From contig CM066031.1 of assembly GCA_033557465.1 (NCBI GenBank), forward strand, positions 1,226,957,312 to 1,227,021,311: a stretch of DNA of 64,000 nt. Reading direction: 5' to 3'. Under the pieces are notes generated by a model, which had not been told where the DNA came from, did no database searches, and saw only the letters and a program-made list of their open reading frames with translations. Below are positions 34,867 to 45,572 of the stretch, piece by piece. How positions within the stretch are numbered: position 1 is the stretch's first letter; every line of letters begins with the position of its first letter. The position numbers and the translations under genes were made by a program. Origin of the DNA: Ichthyophis bannanicus. Its lineage: Eukaryota > Chordata > Amphibia > Gymnophiona > Ichthyophiidae.

Positions 34867-35812
34867 ATATTTCCACAGGGGCAGATCATTCTCTGGGGAT
34901 ACCATGACTGTTTGTCAGACAGACCTTGTCTGTTGCAGTGCATGGCACCCACCTAAACGGGGCTGGCCGTGGTCTGCTGTGGGCAGATCCCACTGCCCCC
35001 TCTGCCACCAGCACCCCTCCGCCACCATGCTGACATGCCCTTCTGCCGGTGGTGCTTGTGGTGCACAGTCCCAGGCCATCCAGTGTGCCGGTTGGCGGCT
35101 GCCTATGGTGCGTGATATGGGGTAGGGGTGCCTGCATAGACATCAATGCTTCCCCCCCGGCACCGCCTGCCACTGTTATTTGCCCTTTGGGGTACTTGTT
35201 GGTTACTATCCCCTGGGACACTGTGGGACACACACTCGTGGTCCTTGGTCATTTGCTGTCCTGCTGGTTTTCCACTTCCACATTCCTATGTGTTACTTAG
35301 GCATCTGCCTAGCCCACCCTGTGCCCCAGCTGCCACACTGCATGTCCCGCCTGCAGCCCCCTGTACCCCATTTGCAGCCTCACAGTAGTGCTCTCTCATA
35401 CTTGGGCACTATGATGTTGCTGCACATGTATCATTACTATCACTTTTCTTGGTTTCCCTGCCTTTGCTGCACATTGCTGACTGAAATCGTCTCTCTCCCC
35501 TGCAAATGTGCCTCTAGTGCGAGGTTTTCACTGGCGCTAATGTTCAGACCTTCATTTCACGGCGTTAGTATGCATGGGGCCTCTCCCTGCCCACTCTTTG
35601 CCCATTGACCCCTTATCTCCGCCCCTAGGGAGCCTTACTCCACCCTCTGGGGAGCTGTACTCCACCCTCTGCGCAACTTAATGCCGCAGGAGACGTTATC
35701 GCACAATACGTGACGTTCTCGCACAGTAATGCACCATTATCGCACGATAACATCATGTATCGCGTGATAACGTCGCAACTGCACCATTAGTGCTGTTTAG
35801 TAAACATACCCC

Positions 35813-36430
35813 TAAGTGAACCAGGCAGAGTTCCAGAGTTGGAGGTGCCAGAAAGAAAAAAGCAGTACAACGAGTGGACTCATAGCGCGAGTGAACAACA
35901 AACAGCAGAATAAGTAAACAAATCTGATGAGTTTTTATAGATCAGGTAGAAGAAGATGATTAGTGAGATAAAAAAGAGTACCAGTAAAGAATGCTTTATG
36001 AGTCAATCGGGGCTGGCCATAGGCAAGTGTGAGCCTGTTACCTGCACATAGCTCTGCACTGCTACAAGCCCCGCACCACCTGCACAAAAGAAAGAATCCC
36101 AACCCACCACTGCATTTACTCAGCCACAGCAGCAGCTTTACAGCAGCAATGATATCTGGGGCCTCTCTTCTAGTTCCGGGGCAGCAACTCCTCCTGGCAG
36201 CTACCACCAAGGAGAAAGAAGCAGTGGTGGTGGAGGGAGAAGGGCAACACGGCAGAGGCCTGAATGTGACAGCGCTCTGGCAGCCTTAGTGTCCATTGCC
36301 CAGGCCCGGAAGCCCTGGAGGAGGAAGAGGAGGACCTAGTAGCTGATGGGGAGAGGCTGAGCAAGCAAGAATGCAGAAGCCTTGAGTGGCAACCAAGTCC
36401 CAGAAGGACATCTGCCCTGGCTGCAGACAT
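35813..36430. other. Intron sequence, no gene seen
   Basis: Continuation of the sequence invaded by element B, then GC-richer unique-looking DNA. No supported gene. Confidence 0.35.
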
Positions 36431-36438
36431 GATCAAAT

Positions 36439-36597
36439 ATAGTAACATAGTATATAACGGCAGATAAAGACCAGTATGGTCCATCTAATCTGCCCAGCAA
36501 GGCAGCAAGAGTAGGTGCACTTGCTGCTCCGTGCAGGTCACCCCTCCCCATGCCTTTGTTTAGGGGTGTACCCACCGCTCTGTGTAGGTCACCCCTA
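36439..36597 (-). mobile_element. LINE 3' end fragment (CR1-like)
   Basis: Begins tagtaacatagtatataacg, then ggcagataaagaccagtatg and tctaatctgcccagcaag, a 3' end motif of a CR1-like subfamily. It is a short fragment only. Confidence 0.55.
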
Positions 36598-36680
36598 TTT
36601 GTTCAGATATAAAAACAACTACAGTGTCTGAATGACATGACTGAGGTGAAGGGAAGGGCTGCACAGGTGTGTGTGGGGGG

Positions 36681-37029
36681 CAATGTTCCCTCTAATTTTC
36701 TGTAGGCTGTGTGCGCATAAAATATCAGCTGTGCAGCTTTTGAAGGAAGGTTAAATTTTTGTGCGCCACATAACGACACTCGGAGTTATATACTTTAAAA
36801 TTTGACTACACGTCAGAATACAGTATGTACACCACATTGATTGCACTAGAAAATATTGTAGAACTTGTGAAAACCATAAATACACAACAACTTTTCAATT
36901 TTAAGAACGTCTGTGTTGTTTTCTATCAGAATCAGAACCGTAATTTTTGTGCGCTCTGTTGTAAAGTATGTGCGCTCACTCAGTGAGGTATGTGCGCGTG
37001 CACACGCGCACAGCTTAGAGGGAACAGTG
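36681..37029. mobile_element. hAT MITE
   Basis: 349 bp, ends caatgttccctctaa and ttagagggaacagtg, with a perfect 8-bp duplication gtgggggg (36673-36680 and 37030-37037). gtgcgcg-rich subterminal motifs. No coding frame. Confidence 0.8.
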
Positions 37030-37059
37030 GTGGGGGGTGTTGCATTACAGGGGACATGC

Positions 37060-37740
37060 AAAACCATATAGCAGGGGAAGGGAAAAGATACTGGAGCTAC
37101 AGGAAGCAGGGAAGGGGCACTATGGAGAAGGAGGGGAGATATTGAACATGGGAGGTCATAGGGAGAGGAAAGGGAATGCTGGACACAGAGGAAGGTGAAT
37201 ACGGAAATGGAGAAGAGATGCTGGACATGGGGGGAGGTCATAGGGAAATGGATATAAGGGTGGGTTGGGAGTTGCAGAATGATGCTGGACATGGGGGAGG
37301 TGGGAATAAGGAGATTGAGGGGGAAAAGCTAGACATGGAGAGGAGTGCGAGGGAGGGGATAAGCTGGACATGGGGCATACAAAGGTGGGGGAGAGATGCG
37401 GGGAGAACGCATAGAGGTACTGAGGGGAGAAACTCGGCTTTACAGGATATAGGAGATGGAGTGGAGATGCTAGACGTGAGGAAATAGGCAGAAGGGTGGG
37501 AATGCGGAACATGGGGAGATAGAGAGGAGATATTTTGGATTTGGTAGGGGGATGTGAAGTGAAAGAGGTGAAGATGCTGGATGGGAGAGGGAGAGGGGGC
37601 AGTTATTGGATGGGGAGATGCTGGACAATGGGGACAGAGGGAGGTGAGAGATGCTAGACACAGCAGGGAAGAGAAAAAGGGGAGAATTACTGATAGAGTG
37701 GGAATAAGAGGCTGAGGAAAGAGAGAGAGATGGTGAATGG
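37060..37740. repeat. Degenerate purine-rich minisatellite
   Basis: Repeated gagatgctggacatggggg units of irregular spacing, all G/A-rich. Proline/serine-rich frames on the minus strand are an artefact of this composition. Confidence 0.6.
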
Positions 37741-38449
37741 TTTGCAGTCAGGAAGTTGGCATCAGGTGGTCAGAGGGGGTGGAAGCAAACAGCCCTGCGG
37801 CACCAAAGTTGTAAGGAAAGCACCGCAGAGCTGTTTGAGGCCATTGCCACTGCTGTGGGTCCCGGAGAGGGGTGTAACGGTGGTGGTGGTGGCAATTGGC
37901 ACTGCAGGGGCGTTCAGGGGTGCAAAGGATGAGGTTTGCCAGGGTGCCTCATCTCCTTGCATCATATATTCTCTTACCTGCAGGGAGGGTGGGCACACAT
38001 ACATACAGAGCAATGTCCACTTATGCAGTTTTACAGGATTATTCTGGAAGGGGGAGTGTTGAGATGATCGTCACTGTTGACTTTAATTATCAAATTCATG
38101 TTGTGGGGGAGGGAGGCATAAGGCCGAAGGTTCACCTAGAGTGCCCAGTATCCTTGCACTGGCCCTGGCCACCTCTCTATTTATATAGTCCTACCAACCT
38201 CAGGTGGCATGAGGGTGGTAGGAAGCCAAAAGACAGAGGGTGAAAGATCTAGAGCAGATTCTTTTGTCTGCAAATTTTCTATCCTCTTGCCCTATCCAAA
38301 TCCTCAGTAGCATTCCTGACTTCTCCGCAGACCTTCCTTTGATCTTGCTATATCTCAGACTTCTGCTGCCTGTTCTGCTTGTTATAACAGATCAAAGAGA
38401 AATACTGAGATTGCTTTGTATGTTGTTCTTTCATTCTTTGCCGATTTAG
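37741..38449. other. Intron sequence upstream of exon
   Basis: No repeat ends recognised. It ends in a T-rich acceptor tract (ttcattctttgccgatttag). Confidence 0.4.
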
Positions 38450-38640
38450 CATTGCTGGTTCAGATTCTCCAGTCCTCAGGAGGTAACAACGTGACCGACC
38501 CAACAGCCTGCGCTCTGCTTCCCGAGCCAGAGGTCCTCAGGGCTCTCGCTTTACTTCTGATTGAAAGTGACAGTGAGGGCAGCCAGGCTGAGAAACTCCT
38601 CTTGTCAAATGCCACGGGAAACAGTCACTTCAGAAAGAAG
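38450..38640 (+). CDS. Exon of RIPOR (FAM65) family gene
   Basis: A 191-bp exon, acceptor ending ...tttag at 38449, donor gtaaat at 38641; enters in phase 1 and leaves in phase 0. It encodes LLVQILQSSGGNNVTDP..., then LRALALLLIESDSEGSQAEK and LLLSNATGNSHFRKK. A run of helices ending in a basic FRKK before the next helix fits the C-terminal repeat region of RIPOR proteins. No disruption is seen. Confidence 0.7.
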
Positions 38641-39281
38641 GTAAATGACAATCTACAGCACAAAGATCAAAACGGCAAGAAACGGTGAAAGAGGTATGAG
38701 CCCTGCAGTTGCTTCTGTGTGGGAACAAATAATTATCCTCACTAAATGTTGTCTTCTTGTGTGCATGCCACTACCTGGCTTCTTTTAACTTTGGGAGGAA
38801 GTTATCTATGTACAGTATTTATTTATTTAGACAGATTTGTATGCTACCAATCAGTATATATATAATATAGTTTCAGTTTCCCTTAAGTTGTAGCTAATAC
38901 TCTTTCCTACAACCCAGATCCTTCATTTTTCTCATTTATAAAAATCCTTTAGGTTTCTGCATTCCTTTTGGACTCTAAGGAATTAAAAGCATAAAGTATT
39001 CAGACATTAGCAGGGCTGGAAAACTCTTCAACAAAGTAAAAGATATTTTTAAAATATACTGAACTCTTCTGTCACCCAAAAAGCATTCTTAGCTGTACTG
39101 ATTTGCTATCCTTAAAAACCGCTGACCCTTATTTGTATCATTTAAAGAATGGTGAATTCTTCCATTCACTGTCTATATTGCTGGGGAAAGCAACTTGGTA
39201 TTTACATACCTGTGAGAGATTTAAGCTTTTGTTGCCTTTTGATATTTCTCTTTGCTCATGTTTTTTTCTGTCTGTTTGCAG

Positions 39282-39365
39282 GCTGTGATTTATTACTGCG
39301 AGGCGCTGACTCAGCCTGACCCCCATCTGCAGAAGGCTGCTTGTGTGGCACTGAAATGCCTCCAG
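39282..39365 (+). CDS. Exon of RIPOR (FAM65) family gene
   Basis: An 84-bp (28-codon) phase-0 exon, acceptor tctgtttgcag ending at 39281, donor gtaaag at 39366. It encodes AVIYYCEALTQPDPHLQKAA followed by CVALKCLQ, a HEAT-like helix pair that I associate with RIPOR C-termini. The next, probably near-final, exon was not found in the remaining 24.6 kb, so the last intron is long or the exon lies outside the window. Confidence 0.7.
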
Positions 39366-39960
39366 GTAAAGGTGATTTGTCAAGCACATGAAGTCAGTTG
39401 TGCCAAGCTGCTCTACTTTCCCACGAAAGCTAACAGAACAAAGCACAAACCAGGGGATATTTGGAGGGTTTTTTGGTAGGCTCTATGGTAGCTCCAGAAC
39501 TGAGGCATGTAATGTAAGAATATAAATATCTAGGACAGCCCTCAGGGCTCATGGTAGTGCTGTGCTCTGGCGTTTAAATGAACTCTGGTCTAACCCCCAG
39601 GAGACAGAAGTCAACAGTCAATGAACGATAGTGGCTGCATTCAGAGCCCGTGATTCAGTGTTTCTAAAACAGCCTTGGAGCAGGGCCCCTGCGCAGGATG
39701 TTACACAGATATAAAATAGGGAAAATATCCTTGGGTGGCTGAAGAAGGCTCATGGCACCCAGCTGAGCTGGAAGTCCAAAGGAACAGGAGGAAACAGGTC
39801 AAAAAATAATATCTCACATCTACAAAGTGCTCTGTCAGAGCTAAAAGGTTTAGGGATCTAGTTACTAAGGTGAGCTAACATTAATGCCATGAGTGTCCAA
39901 TAATCTCATCAGACTGAGCAGATCATCTCGTCTATTTGTTGCCATGCAGCAATCGTACTA
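39366..39960. other. Intron sequence, no gene seen
   Basis: No supported repeat apart from a tagggatctagttactaagg motif at about 39850 resembling the end of the palindromic element at 60.9 kb. Confidence 0.35.
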
Positions 39961-39968
39961 ACAGAGAC

Positions 39969-40154
39969 CAGTGTTTTTCAGTCTGATCCTGGTGTCTCTC
40001 TTAGCCAGTCTGGTCCTCAGGATAGCCGCAATGAATAAACACGAGATAGATTTGCATGTACTATCTCCATTGCTTATTTCATGCATATTTATTGTGCATA
40101 TCCTAAAAACCAGGCTAGCTAGGGGGTTCACTAGGTCGGGCTTGAAAAATGCTG
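39969..40154. mobile_element. hAT-like MITE
   Basis: 186 bp, ends cagtgtttttcag and cttgaaaaatgctg. The inner part has tcctcaggata and tatcctaaaaaccag as mirrored motifs. The flanking octamers match only partly, so the target duplication is not proven. Confidence 0.5.
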
Positions 40155-40518
40155 ATACAGATATACATTTTACAGTACTAGAGGAACATAAGAGAAAACT
40201 ACTTCTATGGTGATCTGTCATATAATGAACATTTGGCTTGGATACAAGAGCACTGCCAAAAGATTTTGGCAGACACACATACTATGCATGCACACACATA
40301 AGCCTATACTTTTTAATGAGATGTTTGGGGCTTTTATGCTTCTACAAAATTATACCTGCTTTTTTTATGCTTGCTTTTTATCTGCTCATGCACAGAAAAG
40401 GTTGACCAAATAACCCCTCTATCCATTAAGGAAGCCAAGATGTAACTGTGGCTACATTTTCGAGGTGACTTCTTCTTCCTTCAGGTTGTGGCAGCAGCCT
40501 TTAGGCCCAACTCAGACT

Positions 40519-40778
40519 TTTTTTTTTTAATTTATTATGAATTTTCACAATTACAAGCATAACCGTGACGTGCACAGAAATAAGGGTTACTAGTGAAAAA
40601 CAATTAATGCATAATAAAGTAATATATCAAACAGAAGAACTACATAAACCCAGTCCCTTCTCCAGTCCACAAGCAGAGGAATTCCAAAAAGAAAACGAGC
40701 AACATTACAATTAAAGGAGAAAAACAGACAGGTCTACAGCTGGCAAACTATAAATCACGGTGGTTGAGAGTCTATGCT
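40519..40778 (-). mobile_element. 3' tail of L1 ORF1-only element
   Basis: A T run at 40520-40530 on the + strand is the poly(A) end of a minus-strand retroelement whose coding remnants lie further right. No RT frame is present between this tail and the ORF1 C-terminus. Confidence 0.4.
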
Positions 40779-41395
40779 ACTACTATTACTGATCATTTAT
40801 ATAGCGCTACAAGGCGTACGCAGCACTGTACCGATACATGAAAAGATGGTCCCTGCTCATCAGAGCTTACAATCTAGTCAAGACAGACAGTGAGGAAAAC
40901 AACTAGGGAAGGGAAGGAGACACATAAGAGATGAAGTGGATCAAGATCCAAAAGCAGCCTCAGAGAGGTGAGCTTCTAGCCTGGATTTGAAAAGGGTCAG
41001 GGATGAAGCCTGACGTACAGACTCAGGTAGTTTGTTCCAGGCATAGGGAGCAGCAAGGTGAAAGGATCGAAATCTGGAGTTAGCCGTGGAAGAAAAGGAC
41101 ACAGACAGAAGCAAGCCAGAAGAAGAGTGGAGTTCCCAAGGAGGAAAGGTAGTGCGGAGCAGCTGAATGAGCGCACGTATAGGTCAGCAGGAGAAGTTTG
41201 AATTGGATATGGAAATGGATAGGGAGCCAATGAAGTGACTTGAGAAAAGGAATTATGTGAACATTTCGGGGCTGGCGGAAAATTAGCTGCACAGCTGAGT
41301 TTTGAACAGATTGAAGGGGAGAAAGATGATTCAGAGGGAGACTAGCAAGGAGGAGGTTGAAATAGTCCAGGAGATGACTAAAGAGTGGATAAGTG
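40779..41395 (-). mobile_element. L2-A 3' fragment inserted in the L1 tail
   Basis: Minus-strand L2-A C-terminus (SLHWLPIHFHIQFKLLLL at about 41150-41240) and 3' end with tactgatcatttatatagcg. It is flanked by agtctatg / agtctata, a likely short target duplication. Confidence 0.7.
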
Positions 41396-41683
41396 TCTTA
41401 GTAGTCTATAGACAGTCAAACAACGGACATTTATAAAGGACAATAATTGAGATGGATAAAGAAATACAAAGGAAACAGATTGCATCTTGGTCAAACATTT
41501 GCAGGGTAATTTCAAAAAGAATAATGCCCCAAGTTGTAAAACCCAGGGTCAGAGGAGGAGAAACTCTCTCTTCCGATGCTAGCTTTCCCTGGACAAATCT
41601 GGAAATACATGAACCAGCAACCTCTTAAAGCAGGTATTCCTTTTCCTAAAAAACATTTTCAAGAATCAGTCACGATAAGAAAT
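41396..41683 (-). pseudogene. L1 ORF1 C-terminal part
   Basis: Read on the minus strand, broken: FLKMFFRKRNTCFKR, VHVFPDLSREKLASEER, GIILFEITLQMF. This is the C-terminal domain pattern of the ORF1 protein of vertebrate L1-like LINEs (an RNA-binding chaperone). It continues, after element C, at 45499. Confidence 0.5.
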
Positions 41684-42477
41684 TAAGGGGTATGTTTACT
41701 AAACGTGAATAACGCGCGTAGTATGACATTAACGACCGTAAGTGCAGTGTAACACGCGTAAACACGCGCCAATGACCGGTAACGTCGTACTACGCGCGGT
41801 AACCGCGCTTAACGATCGTAAAGCCTCGCGGCGCGTTAAAACAGCGCAGAAGGTGGAGAGTGGGCGGAGAGAAGGGGTCAATGGGCGGAGAGGGGGCGTG
41901 GAGAGGCTCCCCCTCACTAACGCGCTGTAATTCTGAGCTCAATTCCAACGCAAATGAAAACCTGCCGTTAAAGGCATTTAAAGGGAAGAGAAACCATTTC
42001 CGTCAGCAATGTACAGAAAAACCGGGGAAACACACAAAACGTGAGCAGTGTGATACATGTGCACTGAACAAAATAGCACATAAAACGTTAAAAATGACCA
42101 CAGGAAACATTTTAAAAAGCATAATACAGCTGGGCAACAGTGATAGCAATGGGCAACAAGGAACAACACTGCCTGGAAAGCACCAAATAAAAAAGAAATG
42201 ATGTGTGGAAGGGTCTACGCTCCGCAGACCCTTTCAAAGATCATTTCATCGTAATGGAGCTGTCCTGGGAGTGTTGTGTAATGTTGCCCAATGATATCAT
42301 TGTTGCCCAGCTTGGTTATGGGTGTGTGCCCCTTTTGTGAGGTCTTTTCTGAGGTTTATGTGCACCTTTGTCTGCATACAAGGTAAATGAGGCCACAGTA
42401 AACCTGTTGCAGAGCAGGGTTTCTGACTCGTCAGGCCGGTTTAATTAACGCCAGGGACTGCACTGTCTCTGGGGTCA

Positions 42478-42547
42478 CAGTGTGGTGCAACAGACACAGC
42501 CAGTGCCTGTAAGACCAGAGGGTCACAAGTTCAAATCCCAGCTGGGG
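42478..42547 (+). repeat. tRNA-like module (element C)
   Basis: Contains gtggtgcaacagacacagcc and a B box of the form agttcaaatccca. The homologue in D is at 46779. Confidence 0.5.
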
Positions 42548-42688
42548 CTCCTGCCAACCCAGTCCCCATAGTTTTACCCACCACTAAACAGTGATAGTAA
42601 AGACACTCTTTTATTGCAGAGAACATACGCATGGCCTATATTTTACTACACCAAACACAGACACCAGAAACAGGCACATTACCTAAAG

Positions 42689-42880
42689 CAGAGACCCGCA
42701 AATGCAGTCCTGGAGGGCCCCACACCATTCCGGCTTCATGCTGCCTCTAATAAAGATGCCTGTGCTGCATAGCTATGCACCACCCCCATGGTATGCAGAT
42801 GTAGCTCATGCATATTTATGAGGGACAGCATGAAAACCCGAACAGTGTTTGGAACACCAGGACTGGAGTTGGGAACTCTG
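42689..42880. mobile_element. hAT MITE inside element C
   Basis: Ends cagagacccgcaaa and ttgggaactctg; flanking octamers acctaaag and ccataaag are decayed duplications. It is the same insertion as 34478-34651 in B and 46994-47186 in D. Confidence 0.65.
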
Positions 42881-43292
42881 CCATAAAGCAGCAGCCAACA
42901 GGGCCACACACCCACCCACAGGCCCCATTGGCCAATGCCTCCTGGAGAGGCAAGACATTGGGCCATGCCTGTATCTCCCAATACTAGCAGTTGCATACCT
43001 TAGCAATGCCACCCTACACCTGGGTATATGGTACAGAGCTATCAAACGTTCCCTATGATAACTGGCAGATATCAATTCCTACGTTAAGCACATTTTGCTC
43101 ATTGAGCTCCACCATAACAATCATTCTGATGTCTGACAGTGTTCACCACCCTGGGTAGTGACCCCCCAACAGCCTTGTGTACCATATCCATGCCTGTACT
43201 ATGCCCATGACTGGTGTGGTGGGTATGGCTGCTGACCACCTCTATAGTAGCACACTGCTGGCATAGGTGTGAGGGTGGCTGTCTGTCTATAC

Positions 43293-43838
43293 CAGGGGTG
43301 GGCACCTCCGGTCCTGGAGGGCCGCAGACCAGTCAGGTTTTTGGGATATCCCTAATGAGCATGCATGAGATATATATGCATTAGAGATATCCTGCCAACC
43401 TGACTGGTTTGTGGCCCTCCAGGGCTGGATTTGGAGACCCCTGCCTTACACCGCTGTCATTTAAGATTGTGAGTGGGCAAGGTACAGATGTCCTAGACAT
43501 CGAAAGGGTATATAGAATGTGTCATATTTCTCCTCGATTCTCACCACCACCAAAAAGTTGTCTAATAGACAATTTTTTGGTGGTGGTGAGAAATGAGGAG
43601 GACTGTGACAAATTCTATCTAACCTTTTTGATGTCTTGGACATCTGCACCTTGTCCACTCACAATCTTAAATGACAGAGGTGTAAGGCAGGGGTCTCCAA
43701 ATCCAGCCTTGGAGGGCCACAAACCAGTCAGGTTGGCAGGATATCTCTAATGCATATATATCTCATGCATGCTCATTAGGGATATCCCGAAAACCTGACT
43801 GGTCTGCGGCCCTCCAGGACCAGGTTTGCCCACCCCTG
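43293..43838. mobile_element. hAT foldback element, one large palindrome
   Basis: 546 bp that is nearly self-complementary end to end (centre near 43565). It starts caggggtgggcacctcc, ends cacccctg, and is flanked by a perfect 8-bp duplication gtctatac (43285-43292 and 43839-43846). Each arm itself contains a smaller hAT-like palindrome (for example 43293-43436). The corresponding positions in D (about 47620) and B (about 34030) are empty, reading straight through. Confidence 0.85.
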
Positions 43839-45234
43839 GTCTATACAGTGTGTGGTGGCTGCAAACACCTTCCACAGTCCACACTGCCAGCACTGTTGCC
43901 AGTATTGGGCAGCCAATGTGCATATGAGGAGCAAGGTACTATGGGTATAGGCCGGACAGGGTGGCCTGGCCAGCGTGCATCTGCACAGGGCATAGGGCAG
44001 TGACAGGCACATTGTAGTGCCCGGCTACCACCTACACAGACAGGGTGACCTCAGTATATCCTGCTGAGAGATCACTCTCACCCTGACTGTGCAGTGACCA
44101 CAGCATGGCTAGGCACTCCCATGGTGCTATCTAGTATTTCTTTCATGTGATAAATATGGGTTTCCTTTTGGGGCCCAGTCACTGATGTATCTGCTTGCTG
44201 TGTATGCTAACATCCCAGTTCTGGGTGCAGGCATCTCCACTGGGCACTAGCAGACTGTTTGCAGCTGGTAGGTGTTGTGAGGGAGTGGCTTGCACCAGGG
44301 GAATATCAGATAGTGGTGGGGTGCAGCATACCATATCCAGGCCTAATGTCTGTCTGTTATTGTGTTATGGATGTGTACAGAGCTGCATTTGACTGCCCTG
44401 TGGGGTGTCTGTTCCTCAGCAGGACTGGGGTTGATGTTCCCCTCTACTGCCACCTTTGCAGGGAGGTAGACTGTGGATCTTTTGATAGGAGACCCTGTTT
44501 GCCACCCTCAGCCCTGGAGGAGGGGGGTGGTGGTGCATGGGGGCTACACCTGACTGATACAGACAGAGATGTCCAAGGTGGTCCTGCAGAACCTACCTAT
44601 CTCACACAGTAACACTGCTTTGGATCTGCGCCATAGCCTCTTTCAGCCATGGACGGTGCTGTGGACCTGGTGCTGGGCGCCTCACTGCACCCTCAGGGTG
44701 AGCACAGTACCCGCACAATGTGACGGTGTGTAGCTACTCTGTGCCAGTACAACACACGGTCAGTACCCCTTACCAGGCCGAGGTGCTGTGGGGGTGCACA
44801 TGGTCACTTCCCCCTACCAGGCCGAGGTGCTGTGGGGGTGCATTCCCCATGGTGTGTATCTGTGGACAGCTGATTTGCATGTGCAGTGCATCATGGGTGT
44901 GACTGGCACAATCCAACCCTGTGAAACCCCAGCACCTGCTCACAGGCTCTGATAAACCATAGGCCATCACACGTACATCTGCTAGCATAATGCATAGGTG
45001 CAAGACACCCTACAGAGTCTGTAAAATAAGATGCCCACACTGGTAGAAACACACGTAAAAACACACGTACCCACGCGCGCAGCTACGCACGGGGCTACGC
45101 ACGTACCAACGTACGTGGCTAGGCACACTCCGAGGGTGTTTTTATGACACCAATACTCAGCGTAGCGAAAAACATGCCTCCTCTTTCCCTCTGTAATGTA
45201 CAGGGTGATGCCTGGGACAGCCTTCTGCGTTAGG

Positions 45235-45304
45235 TACACTGGGGACTCGAACCCATGCTGCCTGTAACAGCGGTCAGTACCGTAACCATTGTGCTACAGC
45301 TCTG
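45235..45304 (-). repeat. tRNA-like module (element C)
   Basis: The most tRNA-like of the set: on the minus strand gctgtagcacaatggttacg (A box), then catgggttcgagtcccc (B box and T arm). It sits 195 bp from the right end of C. Confidence 0.55.
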
Positions 45305-45498
45305 TTTCAGTGCTTTGTGTCTGTACGTCTTCTTACGTTTAACGCGCAGTGATGCGCCACGGCGCCCGGTAACGCTCGTTAATTTTTTTAACGCACGTTA
45401 GTGGTGACGATGTACCGCCCATGTCCTTATTTGGGGTTTCTGCTACTACCGCGGCTCCTAACACGAATTGCACTAACGCAGTTTAGTAAACATACCCC

Positions 45499-45572
45499 TA
45501 AGGCAACAGCAGCCAAACAAGTAGATGGTACAACAGAATCAAGATTAGAATTTGCAGGAATAACAGATACAT
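45499..45572 (-). pseudogene. L1 ORF1 remnant between elements C and D
   Basis: A 74-bp strip left between two Harbinger-like elements. Its minus-strand reading (SVIPANSNLDSVVPSTC) fits as a continuation of the ORF1 piece at 49487-49697. It is too short to assign on its own. Confidence 0.35.

Larger units (their letters stand above)
32080..35812. mobile_element. Large non-autonomous Harbinger-like element B
   Basis: 3733 bp; ends ggggtatgtttactaaacca and gtttagtaaacatacccc; target duplication taa (32077-32079 and 35813-35815). Its interior is in the opposite orientation to A, C and D. The tRNA-like palindromic cassette is near the left end. The core blocks at 33780-34480 and 34750-35300 match C and D in reverse complement. 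No transposase frame is present. The many 70-140-residue frames lack domain features and are not conserved in frame. Confidence 0.7.
41687..45498. mobile_element. Large non-autonomous Harbinger-like element C
   Basis: 3812 bp; ends ggggtatgtttactaaacg and gtttagtaaacatacccc; target duplication taa (41684-41686 and 45499-45501). The TIR region is CpG-rich (acgcgcg, cgcgcgt). Blocks: shared 5' block (41960-42230), tRNA-like module (42478-42547), hAT MITE (42689-42880), core, hAT foldback (43293-43838), block shared with A (44530-44900), tRNA-like module (45235-45304). No transposase. It lies in L1 ORF1. Confidence 0.7.

Noticed and set aside
34886..35233. 115-residue minus frame in element B with a similar frame in D (46413-46730)
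   Set aside because: Similarity follows from DNA homology of the two elements; other frames are equally conserved, the lengths differ and no domain is visible.
36846..37661. Proline/serine-rich minus frames (118-148 residues)
   Set aside because: They are a by-product of the purine-rich minisatellite; repeated ctccccatgtcc-type codons give artificial proteins.
45235..45304. Functional tRNA gene
   Set aside because: It has good A and B boxes, but I could not form a full cloverleaf with a proper acceptor stem, and related copies sit in the same place in other transposons.
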